Source of the DNA: Limnohabitans sp. INBF002
Lineage (GTDB): Bacteria; Pseudomonadota; Gammaproteobacteria; Burkholderiales; Burkholderiaceae_C
DNA length: 64,000 nt
Direction of reading: 5' to 3'
Assembly (NCBI RefSeq): GCF_027924905.1
Contig: NZ_AP027055.1
Location: 744,001 to 808,000, forward strand
Positions 10,108-17,993 of this stretch are shown in pieces (position 1 is the first letter of the stretch; each line of letters starts with the position of its first letter). Below the pieces are notes generated by a model. That model saw only the letters and a program-made list of their open reading frames with translations. It was not told the origin of the DNA and ran no database searches. Both the position numbers and the translations under genes were made by a program.

Positions 10108-10488
10108 ATGTATTTTTTGAATGTGTATCCCAAGCGCCTTTGGGCAACTTTGAACCCCGTGGGGGCGTTCGAAGGGCAGTTCACGTTTGATTTAGAGCAA
10201 TACGGTTTGCTCACAAGCGACATCGTGTGCGAAGTGACGATTGCCGAAGACCCGATTGTGCGAGGTCAGTGGAAGATGGTGGTGAAGCCCATGTTCAACT
10301 TGGAGATGCCGCACTTCGACAAGTTTGTGGACACCTTGAACCACTATGTGTTTGAGGTTTTGCAGTTCATGCCCAGCCGCACCGCGCCGGGCAAAGACTT
10401 GCCCATGGTGAAGTTGTTTTTTGACGGTATTTACTTTGACATGTCAGGCTCAGAGCCTGTGGTGCAAAAAATTGCAGGCGCGGCTTGA
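10108..10488 (+). CDS. Conserved hypothetical protein
   Basis: A 126-residue protein I do not recognise. It starts 2 nt after the cysE stop (ATG at 10108), so it is almost certainly cotranscribed with cysE. The sequence begins MYFLNVYPKRLWATLNPVGAF, is rich in aromatic residues and predicted beta/alpha mixed, contains no signal peptide, cysteine pair or obvious catalytic motif, and ends with a small Ala/Gly tail. A cytoplasmic location is likely. The tight spacing hints at a link with serine acetylation or with tRNA modification, but that is only positional. Confidence 0.75.
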   Translation: MYFLNVYPKRLWATLNPVGAFEGQFTFDLEQYGLLTSDIVCEVTIAEDPIVRGQWKMVVKPMFNLEMPHFDKFVDTLNHYVFEVLQFMPSRTAPGKDLPMVKLFFDGIYFDMSGSEPVVQKIAGAA

Positions 10489-10500
10489 TGGCCTGCGGCG

Positions 10501-11121
10501 TTAAACGCGTTTGGATTTAACGGCCGTCTTTGGACGCCAACCTTTGCAAAACGCATCGCGCGTTTCCATGTACGGCCCGCCAATCAAATCGATGCAATAG
10601 GGCACCGCCGCAAACACGCCGTCCACCACTTGCTTGCCCTCTGCGTCTTTCAAGCCGCCCAAGGTTTCTTGAATCGATTTAGGTTGGCCCGGCAAGTTGA
10701 TGATGAGGCACTCGTCACGAATCACCGCCACTTGGCGTGACAGGATGGCGGTGGGCACAAACTTCAAACTCACTTGGCGCATTTGTTCGCCAAAGCCCGG
10801 CATTTCTTTGTGGGCCACGGCCAAAGTGGCTTCGGGTGTCACATCGCGTTTGGCAGGGCCTGTGCCGCCGGTGGTGAGCACCAAGTTGCAACCGGCATCG
10901 ACCAGCGCAATCAGGGTTTGGCTGATGGTGGCTTGCTCGTCGGGGATGAGGCGCTCGACATAGTCAATCGGGTTGTACAAAGCATGGCCTAGCCAATCGC
11001 GCAGTGCGGGCAGGCCTTTGTCTTCGTAGGTGCCGCTGGAGGCGCGGTCGCTGATAGACACAATGCCGACCTTGATGGTGTCGCAACGGGCATCTGGGGT
11101 GAGCAAGGTGGTGTCTGTCAT
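10501..11121 (-). CDS. mog: Molybdopterin adenylyltransferase MogA
   Basis: Activates molybdopterin by adenylation before molybdate insertion in molybdenum cofactor synthesis. The 206-residue protein shows the MoCF_biosynth fold: KVGIVSISDRASSGTYEDKG near the N-terminus, the MPT-binding motif LTTGGTGPAKRDVTPEAT at about residues 81-98, and INLPGQPKSIQETL near 150. It is a stand-alone MogA rather than a MoaB/MoeA fusion. It is the second gene after darP (8 nt gap) in a leftward pair and converges on the cysE operon. Confidence 0.93.
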   Translation of the reverse strand: MTDTTLLTPDARCDTIKVGIVSISDRASSGTYEDKGLPALRDWLGHALYNPIDYVERLIPDEQATISQTLIALVDAGCNLVLTTGGTGPAKRDVTPEATLAVAHKEMPGFGEQMRQVSLKFVPTAILSRQVAVIRDECLIINLPGQPKSIQETLGGLKDAEGKQVVDGVFAAVPYCIDLIGGPYMETRDAFCKGWRPKTAVKSKRV

Positions 11122-11129
11122 GGCTTGTC

Positions 11130-11804
11130 TTATGGCTTGTATGAGTCTTCGTCTTCTTCAGGCGTGTGCTGCGCGTCTTCTGCAAGGTTGAGCTGCTCTT
11201 TGATGAGCTGAAAAATCTCACGGTACGCACGGCTTTGGCGCGGCAACAAACCTTTGGCAATGTCGGCTTTGGTGGTGGCGTCGTCCTTGCGGGCTTGGCG
11301 CACCAAGGCACGCAGCTGCTGGCTGTCGGTGCTGGGGTACTCGTTCATCCACTCTTGCAAAGCGGCATCCTCGGCCAGTAGGCGGTCACGCCAGCTTTCG
11401 GCCAAGTGCAGGGCCAAGGTGTCTTTGGTGCTGCCCATGCGTTGTTCGTTGAGCGCGTCTTTGACAGCTTCAATCGACTCTTCGCTGAGCTTGCGCATGA
11501 GCTTGCCCACGTACTGCATTTGACGGCGCTTGCCTTCAAAGTTGGTGATGCGGCGCGCTTCGGCCAGCGCTTCGCGCAGCTGGTCCGTCATGTGGCCTTG
11601 CGTGTTCAGGCGCTCAATCAGTTCGCCGCGCAGGGTGAGCAACTCGACGCCCAAATCTTGGCGGTCGTCGCTGTCTTTTTTGCGGTCGGTGCGGCTCAGG
11701 CCCTCAGTGCCCTTGAGTTCGGCTTTGAGTTCGAGGTCGAGTTCGCTGCCCTCGGCCACAAATTGGCCTCGGACAAAGTAACCTTTTTTGGGTTTACGTG
11801 ACAT
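11130..11804 (-). CDS. darP: Ribosome biogenesis factor DarP (YjgA, DUF615)
   Basis: A 224-residue, highly charged, helical protein of the YjgA/DUF615 family, which associates with late 50S ribosomal precursors. Recognisable segments are RRQMQYVGKLMRKL (about residues 93-106) and the C-terminal RQARKDDATTKADIAKGLLPRQSRAYREIF region, which spans the most conserved block. The N-terminus is basic (MSRKPKKGYFVRGQFV). It is divergent from pmbA, an arrangement (yjgA next to pmbA) that is also found in E. coli and other proteobacteria and supports both calls. Confidence 0.92.
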   Translation of the reverse strand: MSRKPKKGYFVRGQFVAEGSELDLELKAELKGTEGLSRTDRKKDSDDRQDLGVELLTLRGELIERLNTQGHMTDQLREALAEARRITNFEGKRRQMQYVGKLMRKLSEESIEAVKDALNEQRMGSTKDTLALHLAESWRDRLLAEDAALQEWMNEYPSTDSQQLRALVRQARKDDATTKADIAKGLLPRQSRAYREIFQLIKEQLNLAEDAQHTPEEDEDSYKP

Positions 11805-11882
11805 AAATTGGGGGCTTTAAATAGGTCGGTTTGCCCTTCAACACAAAGGACAAACGCAGTGACAAGTATCATAGCCGCCGAT

Positions 11883-13271
11883 ATGACCAAAGCCTCCAAA
11901 ACCCAAGCCTCTTCCCACACGCCTGCTCAAGGTTTCAGCTACAGCCGCGAACACTTCGAGTCGCTGGTCGATGCCGCCTTGAAGCACGCCAAAAAGCTGG
12001 GGGCCACCGATGCGGGGGCCGATGCCTCTGAAGGCTGCGGTTTGAGCGTGTCGGTGCGCAAAGGCGAACTCGAAAACGTGGAGCGCAACCGCGACAAATC
12101 ATTGGGCGTGACGGTTTACTTGGGCCACCGCCGTGGCAATGCCAGTACCTCCGATTTCTCGCAAGCCGCGATTGAACGCACCGTGCAAGCGGCCTATGAC
12201 ATTGCCCGCTTCACTGCCGAAGACCCAGTGGCGGGCTTGCCCGACGAAAAAGACATAGCCAAACACCACCCCGATTTGGATTTGTTCCACCCCTGGAACA
12301 TCACCAGCGCAGACGCCGCCACCCTTGCGCTGCGTTGTGAAGCCTCGGCCATGCAAACCGACAAGCGCATCACCAACAGCGAAGGCGCAGCGGTGTCGGC
12401 CCAGCAAAGCCATTTTTTCAGCGCACACACCCACGGTTTTCGCGGCGGCTATGCCAGCTCGCGCCACACCATTTCGGTGGCACCCATTGCAGGCAAGGGC
12501 GACGGCATGCAGCGCGACGCGTGGTACAGCTCCATGCGCAGCGCCGATGAGTTGGCGTCACCCGAGTCCGTCGGCCGCTACGCCGCCGAACGCGCATTGA
12601 GCCGCTTGAAGTCACGCAAGATTGCTACTGTTGAATGCCCCGTCTTGTTTGAAGCCCCCGTGGCCGCAGGCTTGTTGGGTGGTTTTGTGCAAGCCGTGAG
12701 CGGCGGTGCGTTGTACCGCAAGAGCACCTTCTTGCTCGACTCACTGGGCAAACGCGTGTTCCCCAAACACATCGACATTTCGGAAGACCCGTTTGTCATG
12801 CGCGGCAAAGGCAGCTCGCCGTTTGACGACGAAGGCGTGACCACCCGCGCACGTCGTGTGGTGGATGCAGGTCGCGTGGAAGGCTATTTCCTCAGCAGCT
12901 ACACCGCCCGCAAGCTGGGTATGCCCACCACAGGCAACTCAGGTGGCTCACACAACTTGGTGATGTCCTCACGCCTGACGCAAAGCGCAGACGACCTCGA
13001 TGCCATGCTGAAAAAGCTGGGCACGGGTTTGTTTGTGATTGAGTTGATGGGCCAAGGCGTGAACTACGTGACAGGCGACTATTCACGCGGCGCCAGTGGC
13101 TTTTGGGTGGAGAACGGGCGCATTGCCTACCCAGTGCAAGAGATCACGATTGCAGGAAATATGAAAGACATGTTCCAAGGCATTGAGGCCATTGGTTCTG
13201 ACGCTTACACGATGGGGGCCAAGACGATTGGTTCTGTGCTGATCAATCGCATGAAGGTGGCAGGTAGCTAA
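11883..13271 (+). CDS. pmbA: Metalloprotease PmbA (TldE)
   Basis: The TldE/PmbA subunit of the TldD-TldE heterodimeric metalloprotease, which in E. coli matures microcin B17 and degrades CcdA. The 462-residue product has the conserved early region ATDAGADASEGCGLSVSVRKGELENVE (first part at about residues 40-55), TRARRVVDAGRVEGYFL in the middle, and GTGLFVIELMGQGVNYVTGDYSRGASGFWVENG toward the C-terminus (key block GDYSRGASGFWVENG). The catalytic zinc motif belongs to TldD, not to this subunit; tldD is not in the window. The ATG at 11883 was chosen; the 78-nt gap to darP probably holds divergent promoters. Confidence 0.93.
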   Translation: MTKASKTQASSHTPAQGFSYSREHFESLVDAALKHAKKLGATDAGADASEGCGLSVSVRKGELENVERNRDKSLGVTVYLGHRRGNASTSDFSQAAIERTVQAAYDIARFTAEDPVAGLPDEKDIAKHHPDLDLFHPWNITSADAATLALRCEASAMQTDKRITNSEGAAVSAQQSHFFSAHTHGFRGGYASSRHTISVAPIAGKGDGMQRDAWYSSMRSADELASPESVGRYAAERALSRLKSRKIATVECPVLFEAPVAAGLLGGFVQAVSGGALYRKSTFLLDSLGKRVFPKHIDISEDPFVMRGKGSSPFDDEGVTTRARRVVDAGRVEGYFLSSYTARKLGMPTTGNSGGSHNLVMSSRLTQSADDLDAMLKKLGTGLFVIELMGQGVNYVTGDYSRGASGFWVENGRIAYPVQEITIAGNMKDMFQGIEAIGSDAYTMGAKTIGSVLINRMKVAGS

Positions 13272-13627
13272 GCTTCTTTGTTCGTTGCGTTTTGGTTTTG
13301 TAGTTTGCTGAGGCGCGAATGCGGTGTGGCGTAACTGCCCTAGGCTCCTCTTCGCTGCGCTCAGAATGTCGCTACGGGCAGTCACGCCACACCGCATTCG
13401 CTTTAGGCGCTCTGCATGAGCTTTGTCGCTGCGCTCAAAGCCCTTACTTCGACAGCACTAGCTGGCGTGAAATCGCTAAGCACACACAAACCGCTGCTGA
13501 CGGGGCTAGGGCCCCCGCAATCCGTAGCGACATTCTGAGCGCAGCGAAGAGGAGCCTAGGGTTGTGGGGGGCCTAGCCCCGTCAACAGTCAGAGAAGGGG
13601 AGTTATGCCCCACCCCTTAACGAAGCA
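13272..13627. other. Non-coding stretch made largely of interlocking palindromes
   Basis: 356 nt between pmbA and the leftward yqeY gene. No coding frame in it looks real. It is dominated by three inverted-repeat pairs (next entry), plus a short stem at about 13420-13441 (GCTTTG...CAAAGC). The remaining 13584-13627 is featureless. Sequence blocks of the type TTCGCTGCGCTC recur in it, which is the usual look of dispersed palindromic units in this bacterial group. Confidence 0.7.
13315..13583. repeat. Three interlocked inverted repeats (A-B-A' and C-B'-C')
   Basis: Pair A: 13315-13340 with 13376-13401, 25/26 complementary. Pair B: 13339-13377 with 13522-13560, 39/39 complementary. Pair C: 13499-13520 with 13562-13583, 20/22 complementary. 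B is the loop of hairpin A and B' is the loop of hairpin C, so each hairpin presents a loop perfectly complementary to the other. The simplest origin is two oppositely oriented copies of the same B element, each nested in another palindrome. Alternative folds (long B-B' stem, or two hairpins) are mutually exclusive. Confidence 0.9.
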
Positions 13628-14074
13628 TTAACCCGCCAACGCAGCCTTCACAGCAGCAGACACCAGTCCCATATCTGCCTTGCCCGCCAACTGCGCCTTC
13701 ACAGCACCCATGACCTTGCCCATATCGCCTGGGCCCGCAGCGCCCACTTCAGTCACGATGGCCTTCACAGCGGCGGTGATTTCGTCGGCGCTCAAACGCT
13801 GAGGCAAATACACCTCCAGCACTTTCATCTCGGCGCTTTCGATGTCGGCCAAGTCTTGGCGTTGCGCTGACACATAAGCCGCCACAGAGTCTTTGCGTTG
13901 CTTGATGAGCTTGTCCACGATGGCAATCACCATGGCGTCGTCCAACTCCACGCGCTCATCGACTTCTTTTTGCTTCATTGCCGCTTGCAACAAGCGGATG
14001 GTGCCCAAGCGCACGCTGTCTTTGGCGCGCATGGCGGTTTTCATGTCTTCGGTGATTTGTGCTTTGAGGCTCAT
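13628..14074 (-). CDS. yqeY: GatB/YqeY domain protein
   Basis: A 148-residue protein of the YqeY family, related to the C-terminal tRNA-binding domain of the GatB subunit of Asp/Glu-tRNA amidotransferase. It starts MSLKAQITEDMKTAMRAKD and contains the typical LGTIRLLQAAMKQKEVDE helix and the C-terminal PGDMGKVMGAVKAQLAGKAD block. Its precise function is not settled; a role in tRNA or amidation quality control has been proposed for the family. It lies downstream of rpsU in the same direction, a common proteobacterial order. Confidence 0.92.
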   Translation of the reverse strand: MSLKAQITEDMKTAMRAKDSVRLGTIRLLQAAMKQKEVDERVELDDAMVIAIVDKLIKQRKDSVAAYVSAQRQDLADIESAEMKVLEVYLPQRLSADEITAAVKAIVTEVGAAGPGDMGKVMGAVKAQLAGKADMGLVSAAVKAALAG

Positions 14075-14103
14075 GGTGCATTCCTAGGGAGAGAAGTCAA
14101 TCG

Positions 14104-14142
14104 AAAAAAAAGCCCGCTGAGGCGTCCCTAGCGAGCTTTTTT
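14104..14142 (-). terminator. Rho-independent terminator after rpsU
   Basis: On the minus strand a 9-bp stem AAGCTCGCT / AGCGGGCTT (one G-U pair) is followed by a run of T residues. It sits between rpsU and yqeY, so it should reduce transcription of yqeY relative to rpsU. A-rich and T-rich tracts on both sides could also make it bidirectional. Confidence 0.8.
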
Positions 14143-14156
14143 GGGGCAGAGGCTGC

Positions 14157-14369
14157 TTAGTACAGCTTCTTGGGCAACTGCATGCTGCGGATGCGCTTGT
14201 AGTTGCGTTTCACGGCTGCTGCTTTTTTGCGTTTACGTTCAGCGGTTGGCTTCTCGTAGAACTCGCGAGCGCGCAAGTCGGTCAACAGACCCAATTTTTC
14301 AATGGTGCGCTTGAAGCGACGCAGAGCGACGTCAAACGGTTCGTTTTCTTTTACACGGATGGTGGTCAT
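14157..14369 (-). CDS. rpsU: 30S ribosomal protein S21
   Basis: A 70-residue small-subunit protein, highly basic, starting [21 protein letters not shown] and ending in a Lys/Arg-rich tail (MQLPKKLY). Length and sequence match bS21 of betaproteobacteria. The open frame includes five extra codons upstream, but the ATG at 14369 gives the universal [11 protein letters not shown] start. S21 takes part in translation initiation at the anti-Shine-Dalgarno region. The gene is followed by a terminator and then yqeY. Confidence 0.97.
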   Translation of the reverse strand: MTTIRVKENEPFDVALRRFKRTIEKLGLLTDLRAREFYEKPTAERKRKKAAAVKRNYKRIRSMQLPKKLY

Positions 14370-14504
14370 TACCAAAGTTTCCAAATATTTGCAGTCAGAG
14401 GGTGCCTAGGAAGATCGTGCCTTAGCGCCATGCCTGCGGTGTTCCCCAACATTAAGTTGATCAGGCCGTTGGGGGTTTGCCAGCAAAGACCAAGATTATA
14501 ACGA

Positions 14505-15755
14505 CTAAACCGCCGGTTTCAAACGGGCTCCCAAGGCTTTTGCGCAGGCATGGGCGCTGGACCACGCCCACTGGAAGTTGTAGCCGCCCAGCCAGCCGGT
14601 GATGTCCACCACTTCGCCAATGAAATACAGGCCTGGCTGCTTGGATTCCATGGTTTGCTGCGACAAATCGCGCGTATCCACGCCGCCCACAGTGACCTCT
14701 GCTTTTTTGTAGCCCTCGGTGCCCGTGGGGGTGAGGGGCCATGCGCTCAGGCGCTGAGCTAAAAGATTCAGGGCTTTGTCGCTGGCTTCGATCACCGGGC
14801 GTTGCCACGCAGGGTCTTGGCTAGTCCAGGTGTCGGCCAAACGTGAGGGCACCCAAGTGGTCAGCTCGTTGGCGATGAGTTTTTTAGACTGCTGTTTGGC
14901 GGCCAGCAAGGCGTCAGTCAGGTCCACCTCAGGCGCGAGGTTGATGCGTATGTCAGCGCCTACTTGCCAATAGCTGGAGATTTGCAGCACGCCCGGGCCT
15001 GACAAGCCGCGGTGGGTGAAGAGCAAATCTTCGTCAAAACTTTGCAGTGTTTTCTTGGTTCCAGTTTCAATGCGCACCGGCAGCGAGAGGCCCGAGAGTT
15101 GGGCATAGGGTGCCCAAGCTTTGTCGTCAAACGTGAGCGGCACAAGGCCTGGACGGGGCTCGACCACGCGTAAGCCAAACTGCTTAGCCAGTCGGTAGCC
15201 AATGTCAGTCGCGCCAATTTTTGGGATGGACAAACCGCCCGTCGCCACCACCACGGCTGCGGCGTGGACCATGCCTTGGCCGGTATCGACCTCATAGCGT
15301 TGTGCTTCTGGGTCTGTATCGGAGTAACGAATGTCTTTGAGGCTGCAGGGCTGCCAGCGTGTGACGCTGCCGCCGCTCGCAGAGCCATTGCATTCAGCCA
15401 GCAACATCTGAATCAGGTCTTCGGCCGAGCGGTCGCAAAACAGCTGGCCTTTGTGCTTTTCGTGAAACGGAATGTTGTGCTTTTGCATGAGCGCCACAAA
15501 GTCTTGTGGCGTGTAGCGCGACAGGGCGCTGCGGCAGAACTGCGGGTTGTCGCCCAAGAAGTGTTTGTGCGGTGCGCGCACATCCAGCTCGCGGTTGGTG
15601 AAGTTGCTGCGGCCACCGCCGGAGATGCGAATTTTCTCAGCCACTTTCTCGCTGTGATCCAGCACCAGCACTTGCAATCCTTGCTGTGCAGCCACGCCTG
15701 CGCAAAACAATCCGGCAGCACCGGCACCCACAATCACAACATCAAACGATTTCAT
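14505..15755 (-). CDS. NAD(P)/FAD-dependent oxidoreductase, BaiN/HI0933 (YhiN) family
   Basis: A 416-residue flavoprotein. The N-terminal dinucleotide-binding motif is VVIVGAGAAGLFCAG (residues 6-20), followed by KIRISGGGRSNFTN at about 41-54, a hallmark of the HI0933 family, and a second FAD-contact region GGLSIPKIGATDIGY near 173. The C-terminal FAD motif GLYFIGEVVDITGWLGGYNFQ is at about 374-394 (core GEVVDITGWLGGYN). The physiological substrate is unknown for most members. The gene stands alone between rpsU (divergent control region not obvious) and the methyltransferase gene upstream. Confidence 0.9.
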   Translation of the reverse strand: MKSFDVVIVGAGAAGLFCAGVAAQQGLQVLVLDHSEKVAEKIRISGGGRSNFTNRELDVRAPHKHFLGDNPQFCRSALSRYTPQDFVALMQKHNIPFHEKHKGQLFCDRSAEDLIQMLLAECNGSASGGSVTRWQPCSLKDIRYSDTDPEAQRYEVDTGQGMVHAAAVVVATGGLSIPKIGATDIGYRLAKQFGLRVVEPRPGLVPLTFDDKAWAPYAQLSGLSLPVRIETGTKKTLQSFDEDLLFTHRGLSGPGVLQISSYWQVGADIRINLAPEVDLTDALLAAKQQSKKLIANELTTWVPSRLADTWTSQDPAWQRPVIEASDKALNLLAQRLSAWPLTPTGTEGYKKAEVTVGGVDTRDLSQQTMESKQPGLYFIGEVVDITGWLGGYNFQWAWSSAHACAKALGARLKPAV

Positions 15756-15776
15756 GCAGGGAGTTTAGTGGGTGAC

Positions 15777-16559
15777 TTAGCCTGCAGAGGCTTGCAATTC
15801 AGCTCTGCCTTGCATCGCCAACAACCCCTTGAACACATCACCAATCACGATCACAGATGGACTGGCCAATTCTTCACGGACGATGGTGTCATGTAACAGC
15901 TGCAACTCACACACCACATGGCGCTGTATGGGCAAGCTCACTTGGTGAATCACGGCCACGGGTGTGTCAGCACGCATGCTTTGCAGCAGCGCCGCTTGCA
16001 ACTGTGCTGCGCCACTCACGCCCATGTAAATCACCAAGGTGAGTTTGGCTTGTTGCGCGGTTTGGCCCAAGGCCACCCAATCCACGCTGTCGGCTGCGCC
16101 TTGTTTGGCGTGGCCGGTGATGAACAGCACGCCATGCGCATGTTCGCGATGAGTGAGGGGAATGCCCAACGAGGTCACGCCCGCCAAGCCTGAGGTGATG
16201 CCGTTGATGACGGTCACGGCAATGCCTTGTGCCTGCAAGTGTTCCACTTCTTCGCCACCACGGCCAAAAATGAAGGGATCGCCACCCTTGAGGCGCACCA
16301 CGGTTTCGCCGGCCAGCGCTTCTTGCGTCATGAGTTTTTCAATGAAGGCTTGTGGGGTGGATTTGCAGCCGCCGCGCTTGCCCACATAAATGATGCGCGC
16401 TGTGGGGGATGCGTGTGCGGTGATGGCATCACTCACCAAATCGTCCACCAACAACACCGTAGCCGAGGCAATGGCTTTGACCGCTTTGAGCGTCAACAGC
16501 TCAGGGTCGCCTGGGCCTGCACCGACCAAAGTCACATGGGGTGGTTGCGTGTGTGTCAT
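15777..16559 (-). CDS. cobA: Uroporphyrinogen-III C-methyltransferase
   Basis: SAM-dependent methyltransferase (SUMT) making precorrin-2 from uroporphyrinogen III for siroheme or cobalamin synthesis. The 260-residue protein has VGAGPGDPELLTLKA near the N-terminus (SAM/P-loop-like motif), VRLKGGDPFIFGRGGEE at about residues 88-104 and GITSGLAGVTSLGIPLTHR near 120-138. It is the stand-alone enzyme, without the CysG dehydrogenase/ferrochelatase domain. An in-frame TTG at 16565 would overlap the ybiB stop; the ATG at 16559, 2 nt after that stop, is preferred. Cotranscription with ybiB is likely. Confidence 0.92.
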   Translation of the reverse strand: MTHTQPPHVTLVGAGPGDPELLTLKAVKAIASATVLLVDDLVSDAITAHASPTARIIYVGKRGGCKSTPQAFIEKLMTQEALAGETVVRLKGGDPFIFGRGGEEVEHLQAQGIAVTVINGITSGLAGVTSLGIPLTHREHAHGVLFITGHAKQGAADSVDWVALGQTAQQAKLTLVIYMGVSGAAQLQAALLQSMRADTPVAVIHQVSLPIQRHVVCELQLLHDTIVREELASPSVIVIGDVFKGLLAMQGRAELQASAG

Positions 16560-16561
16560 GG

Positions 16562-17464
16562 TCAAAGGCTCAAGGCTTTCAGCACGGCTTGCACTTGTGC
16601 GGCCAGCGGTGCGGGTACGGGCAATTCGCCTTTAAGCACAGCCTGTGTGTAGCGTGCGGTGCTGGCGGCGTCGATGTCGGTGGGCAGTTCTGGCAGTTTG
16701 ATGAGCGAACCTGCTTGTGCCTCGACCAAAGGTGTGCGCGTGCCGCGCACAAACGCGGCCATCTGCGGTGTGCGGCGTGCATCGGCCACCACTTCGCCCT
16801 CGGTGCCGCGCAGCAGCAATGCGCGCGCGCCGGTCAGCTCAAAGGTGGCGGCCATGGAGATGGCGTATTCGGGGTGGGTGTAGCTGCTGACCAGCAAGGC
16901 GTCGGCAGCTGTGGTGGGGTTCATCAGCTTTACTAAGCTGTGTGCTGGGTTGCGCAGGCCCACCACGCGGCGTACATCCAGCAAGCGCTTCAACCCCGGG
17001 CAAAGTACCTCGGTGGGGATGAACACCACTTCGCCCGCTTGCACCGCGCGTGCTTGGTCTAAGGCGGTCACGCCCATGGCACTCAACACCTCTTGGCTGG
17101 TGATGCGGCTGGATTCTGTGGCCGTGCCGTGCATGACGACGGTCAAGCCTTCACGTGCCAGCAGGTGTGCCAGCAAGGCCGTCAGCACTGGCAGCTTGCG
17201 CGCGCCGTTGTAGCTGGGCAGCACCACGACAGGGCTGGATGCGCTGATGTGTTGCAAGCGGGCATGTGTGGCATCTAAAAAACCAGCCATTTCTTCAGCT
17301 GTTTCACCCTTGATGCGCATGGCGATGCAGAAGGCGCCCAGCTCTAAATCGCTCACGTTGCCGTCAAGGATTTGGCCCATCAAATCTGTGGCTTGTGCTC
17401 GGTCAAGCGCGCGGGCGCCATCGCGGCCGCGTCCGATGTCTTTGATGTAATGGCTGATACTCAT
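16562..17464 (-). CDS. ybiB: YbiB/TrpD2-like DNA-binding protein
   Basis: A 300-residue member of the nucleoside phosphorylase class III / anthranilate phosphoribosyltransferase fold, of the YbiB (TrpD2) branch that lacks TrpD activity and binds nucleic acid. It begins MSISHYIKDIGRGRDGARALD, has the helical N-domain (DLMGQILDGNVSDLELGAFCIAMRIKGET) and the strand motif PVLTALLAHLLAREGLTVVMHG. In E. coli ybiB is SOS-linked; no LexA box was recognised upstream here. It is placed directly before the cobA-type gene. Confidence 0.85.
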   Translation of the reverse strand: MSISHYIKDIGRGRDGARALDRAQATDLMGQILDGNVSDLELGAFCIAMRIKGETAEEMAGFLDATHARLQHISASSPVVVLPSYNGARKLPVLTALLAHLLAREGLTVVMHGTATESSRITSQEVLSAMGVTALDQARAVQAGEVVFIPTEVLCPGLKRLLDVRRVVGLRNPAHSLVKLMNPTTAADALLVSSYTHPEYAISMAATFELTGARALLLRGTEGEVVADARRTPQMAAFVRGTRTPLVEAQAGSLIKLPELPTDIDAASTARYTQAVLKGELPVPAPLAAQVQAVLKALSL

Positions 17465-17535
17465 GCTGCGATTGTCTCGCAGGCTTGATAACTTATGGCT
17501 ATATGGTCAATTCATGTGGGGCGACCACGCGCGGG

Positions 17536-17832
17536 TCAAGCGAACTGGTTGAGCAAGAGCCCGCTGAGTTTGTCTGGGCGGTGCACATCATGCGGAATTT
17601 GGTTGTATTCGATTTTTCGCAGAACTTCGCCAGAGCGTTCGTCAGTCACGACGACATTGAGTGTTTTATGCACGCTGTCAAACGCAAACGACAGTGCCAC
17701 CGTGCTGGGCGAGCGAACGGCAGTGGCGGGCGGCTGCACAGTTGGGGTCGCGCTTGGGAGGGGGGGCGGGCCGTTCATCACGGCGTCATCCAGATGCGCT
17801 GGCGCGGTTGGGAGCAGTGACAGGTGTGACAT
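17536..17832 (-). CDS. FlaG-like small protein
   Basis: A 98-residue protein whose C-terminal half resembles the FlaG family: VALSFAFDSVHKTLNVVVTDE followed by RSGEVLRKIEYNQIP (about residues 45-80), the typical F-x-x-D-x(5)-V-x-V-x-D-x-x-T/S-G-E-V-x-R-x-I pattern. The N-terminal half is Pro/Ala-rich and disordered. FlaG proteins are usually found beside fliD and fliS in flagellar loci, but no flagellar gene is nearby, so this is an orphan. The ATG at 17832 is used; the longer frame begins at a TTG. It is divergent from the TCS-1 regulator and shares the control region with TGAC-N6-GTCA palindromes. Confidence 0.6.
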   Translation of the reverse strand: MSHLSLLPTAPAHLDDAVMNGPPPLPSATPTVQPPATAVRSPSTVALSFAFDSVHKTLNVVVTDERSGEVLRKIEYNQIPHDVHRPDKLSGLLLNQFA

Positions 17833-17889
17833 AGGCGGTTCTTTTTCAGCGTTTACACCTGAACTATCGGCCCGCAGACGCGTTAGATT

Positions 17890-17933
17890 AGTGACATGCC
17901 GGTCATCCCCCAATTGATGACGGAGATGTCATC
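17890..17933. promoter_or_regulatory. Two palindromic operator-like boxes TGAC-N6-GTCA upstream of TCS-1
   Basis: Box 1: TGAC at 17892-17895, six bases, GTCA at 17902-17905. Box 2: GATGAC-ggagat-GTCATC at 17916-17933. The two TGAC half-sites are 26 nt apart. They lie between the FlaG-like gene and the response regulator gene, 60-100 nt from the regulator start. The geometry equals the cop-box type palindrome bound by CusR/CopR response regulators (recalled as ATGACAA-NN-TTGTCAT), so autoregulation by the adjacent regulator is inferred. Confidence 0.65.
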
Positions 17934-17993
17934 TGGGGGTTTCTTTGAAATTGAACTTATCCATTCAAAATGAAATCAATACAAAAACAAAGG

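Noticed and set aside
13315-13583. CRISPR array or IS element
   Set aside because: Repeats are inverted and nested, not direct and evenly spaced, and no transposase frame is present.
16559-16565. TTG start for the uroporphyrinogen methyltransferase, overlapping ybiB by four nucleotides
   Set aside because: An ATG two codons later sits 2 nt after the ybiB stop and gives a normal N-terminus; the TTG remains possible but is less likely.
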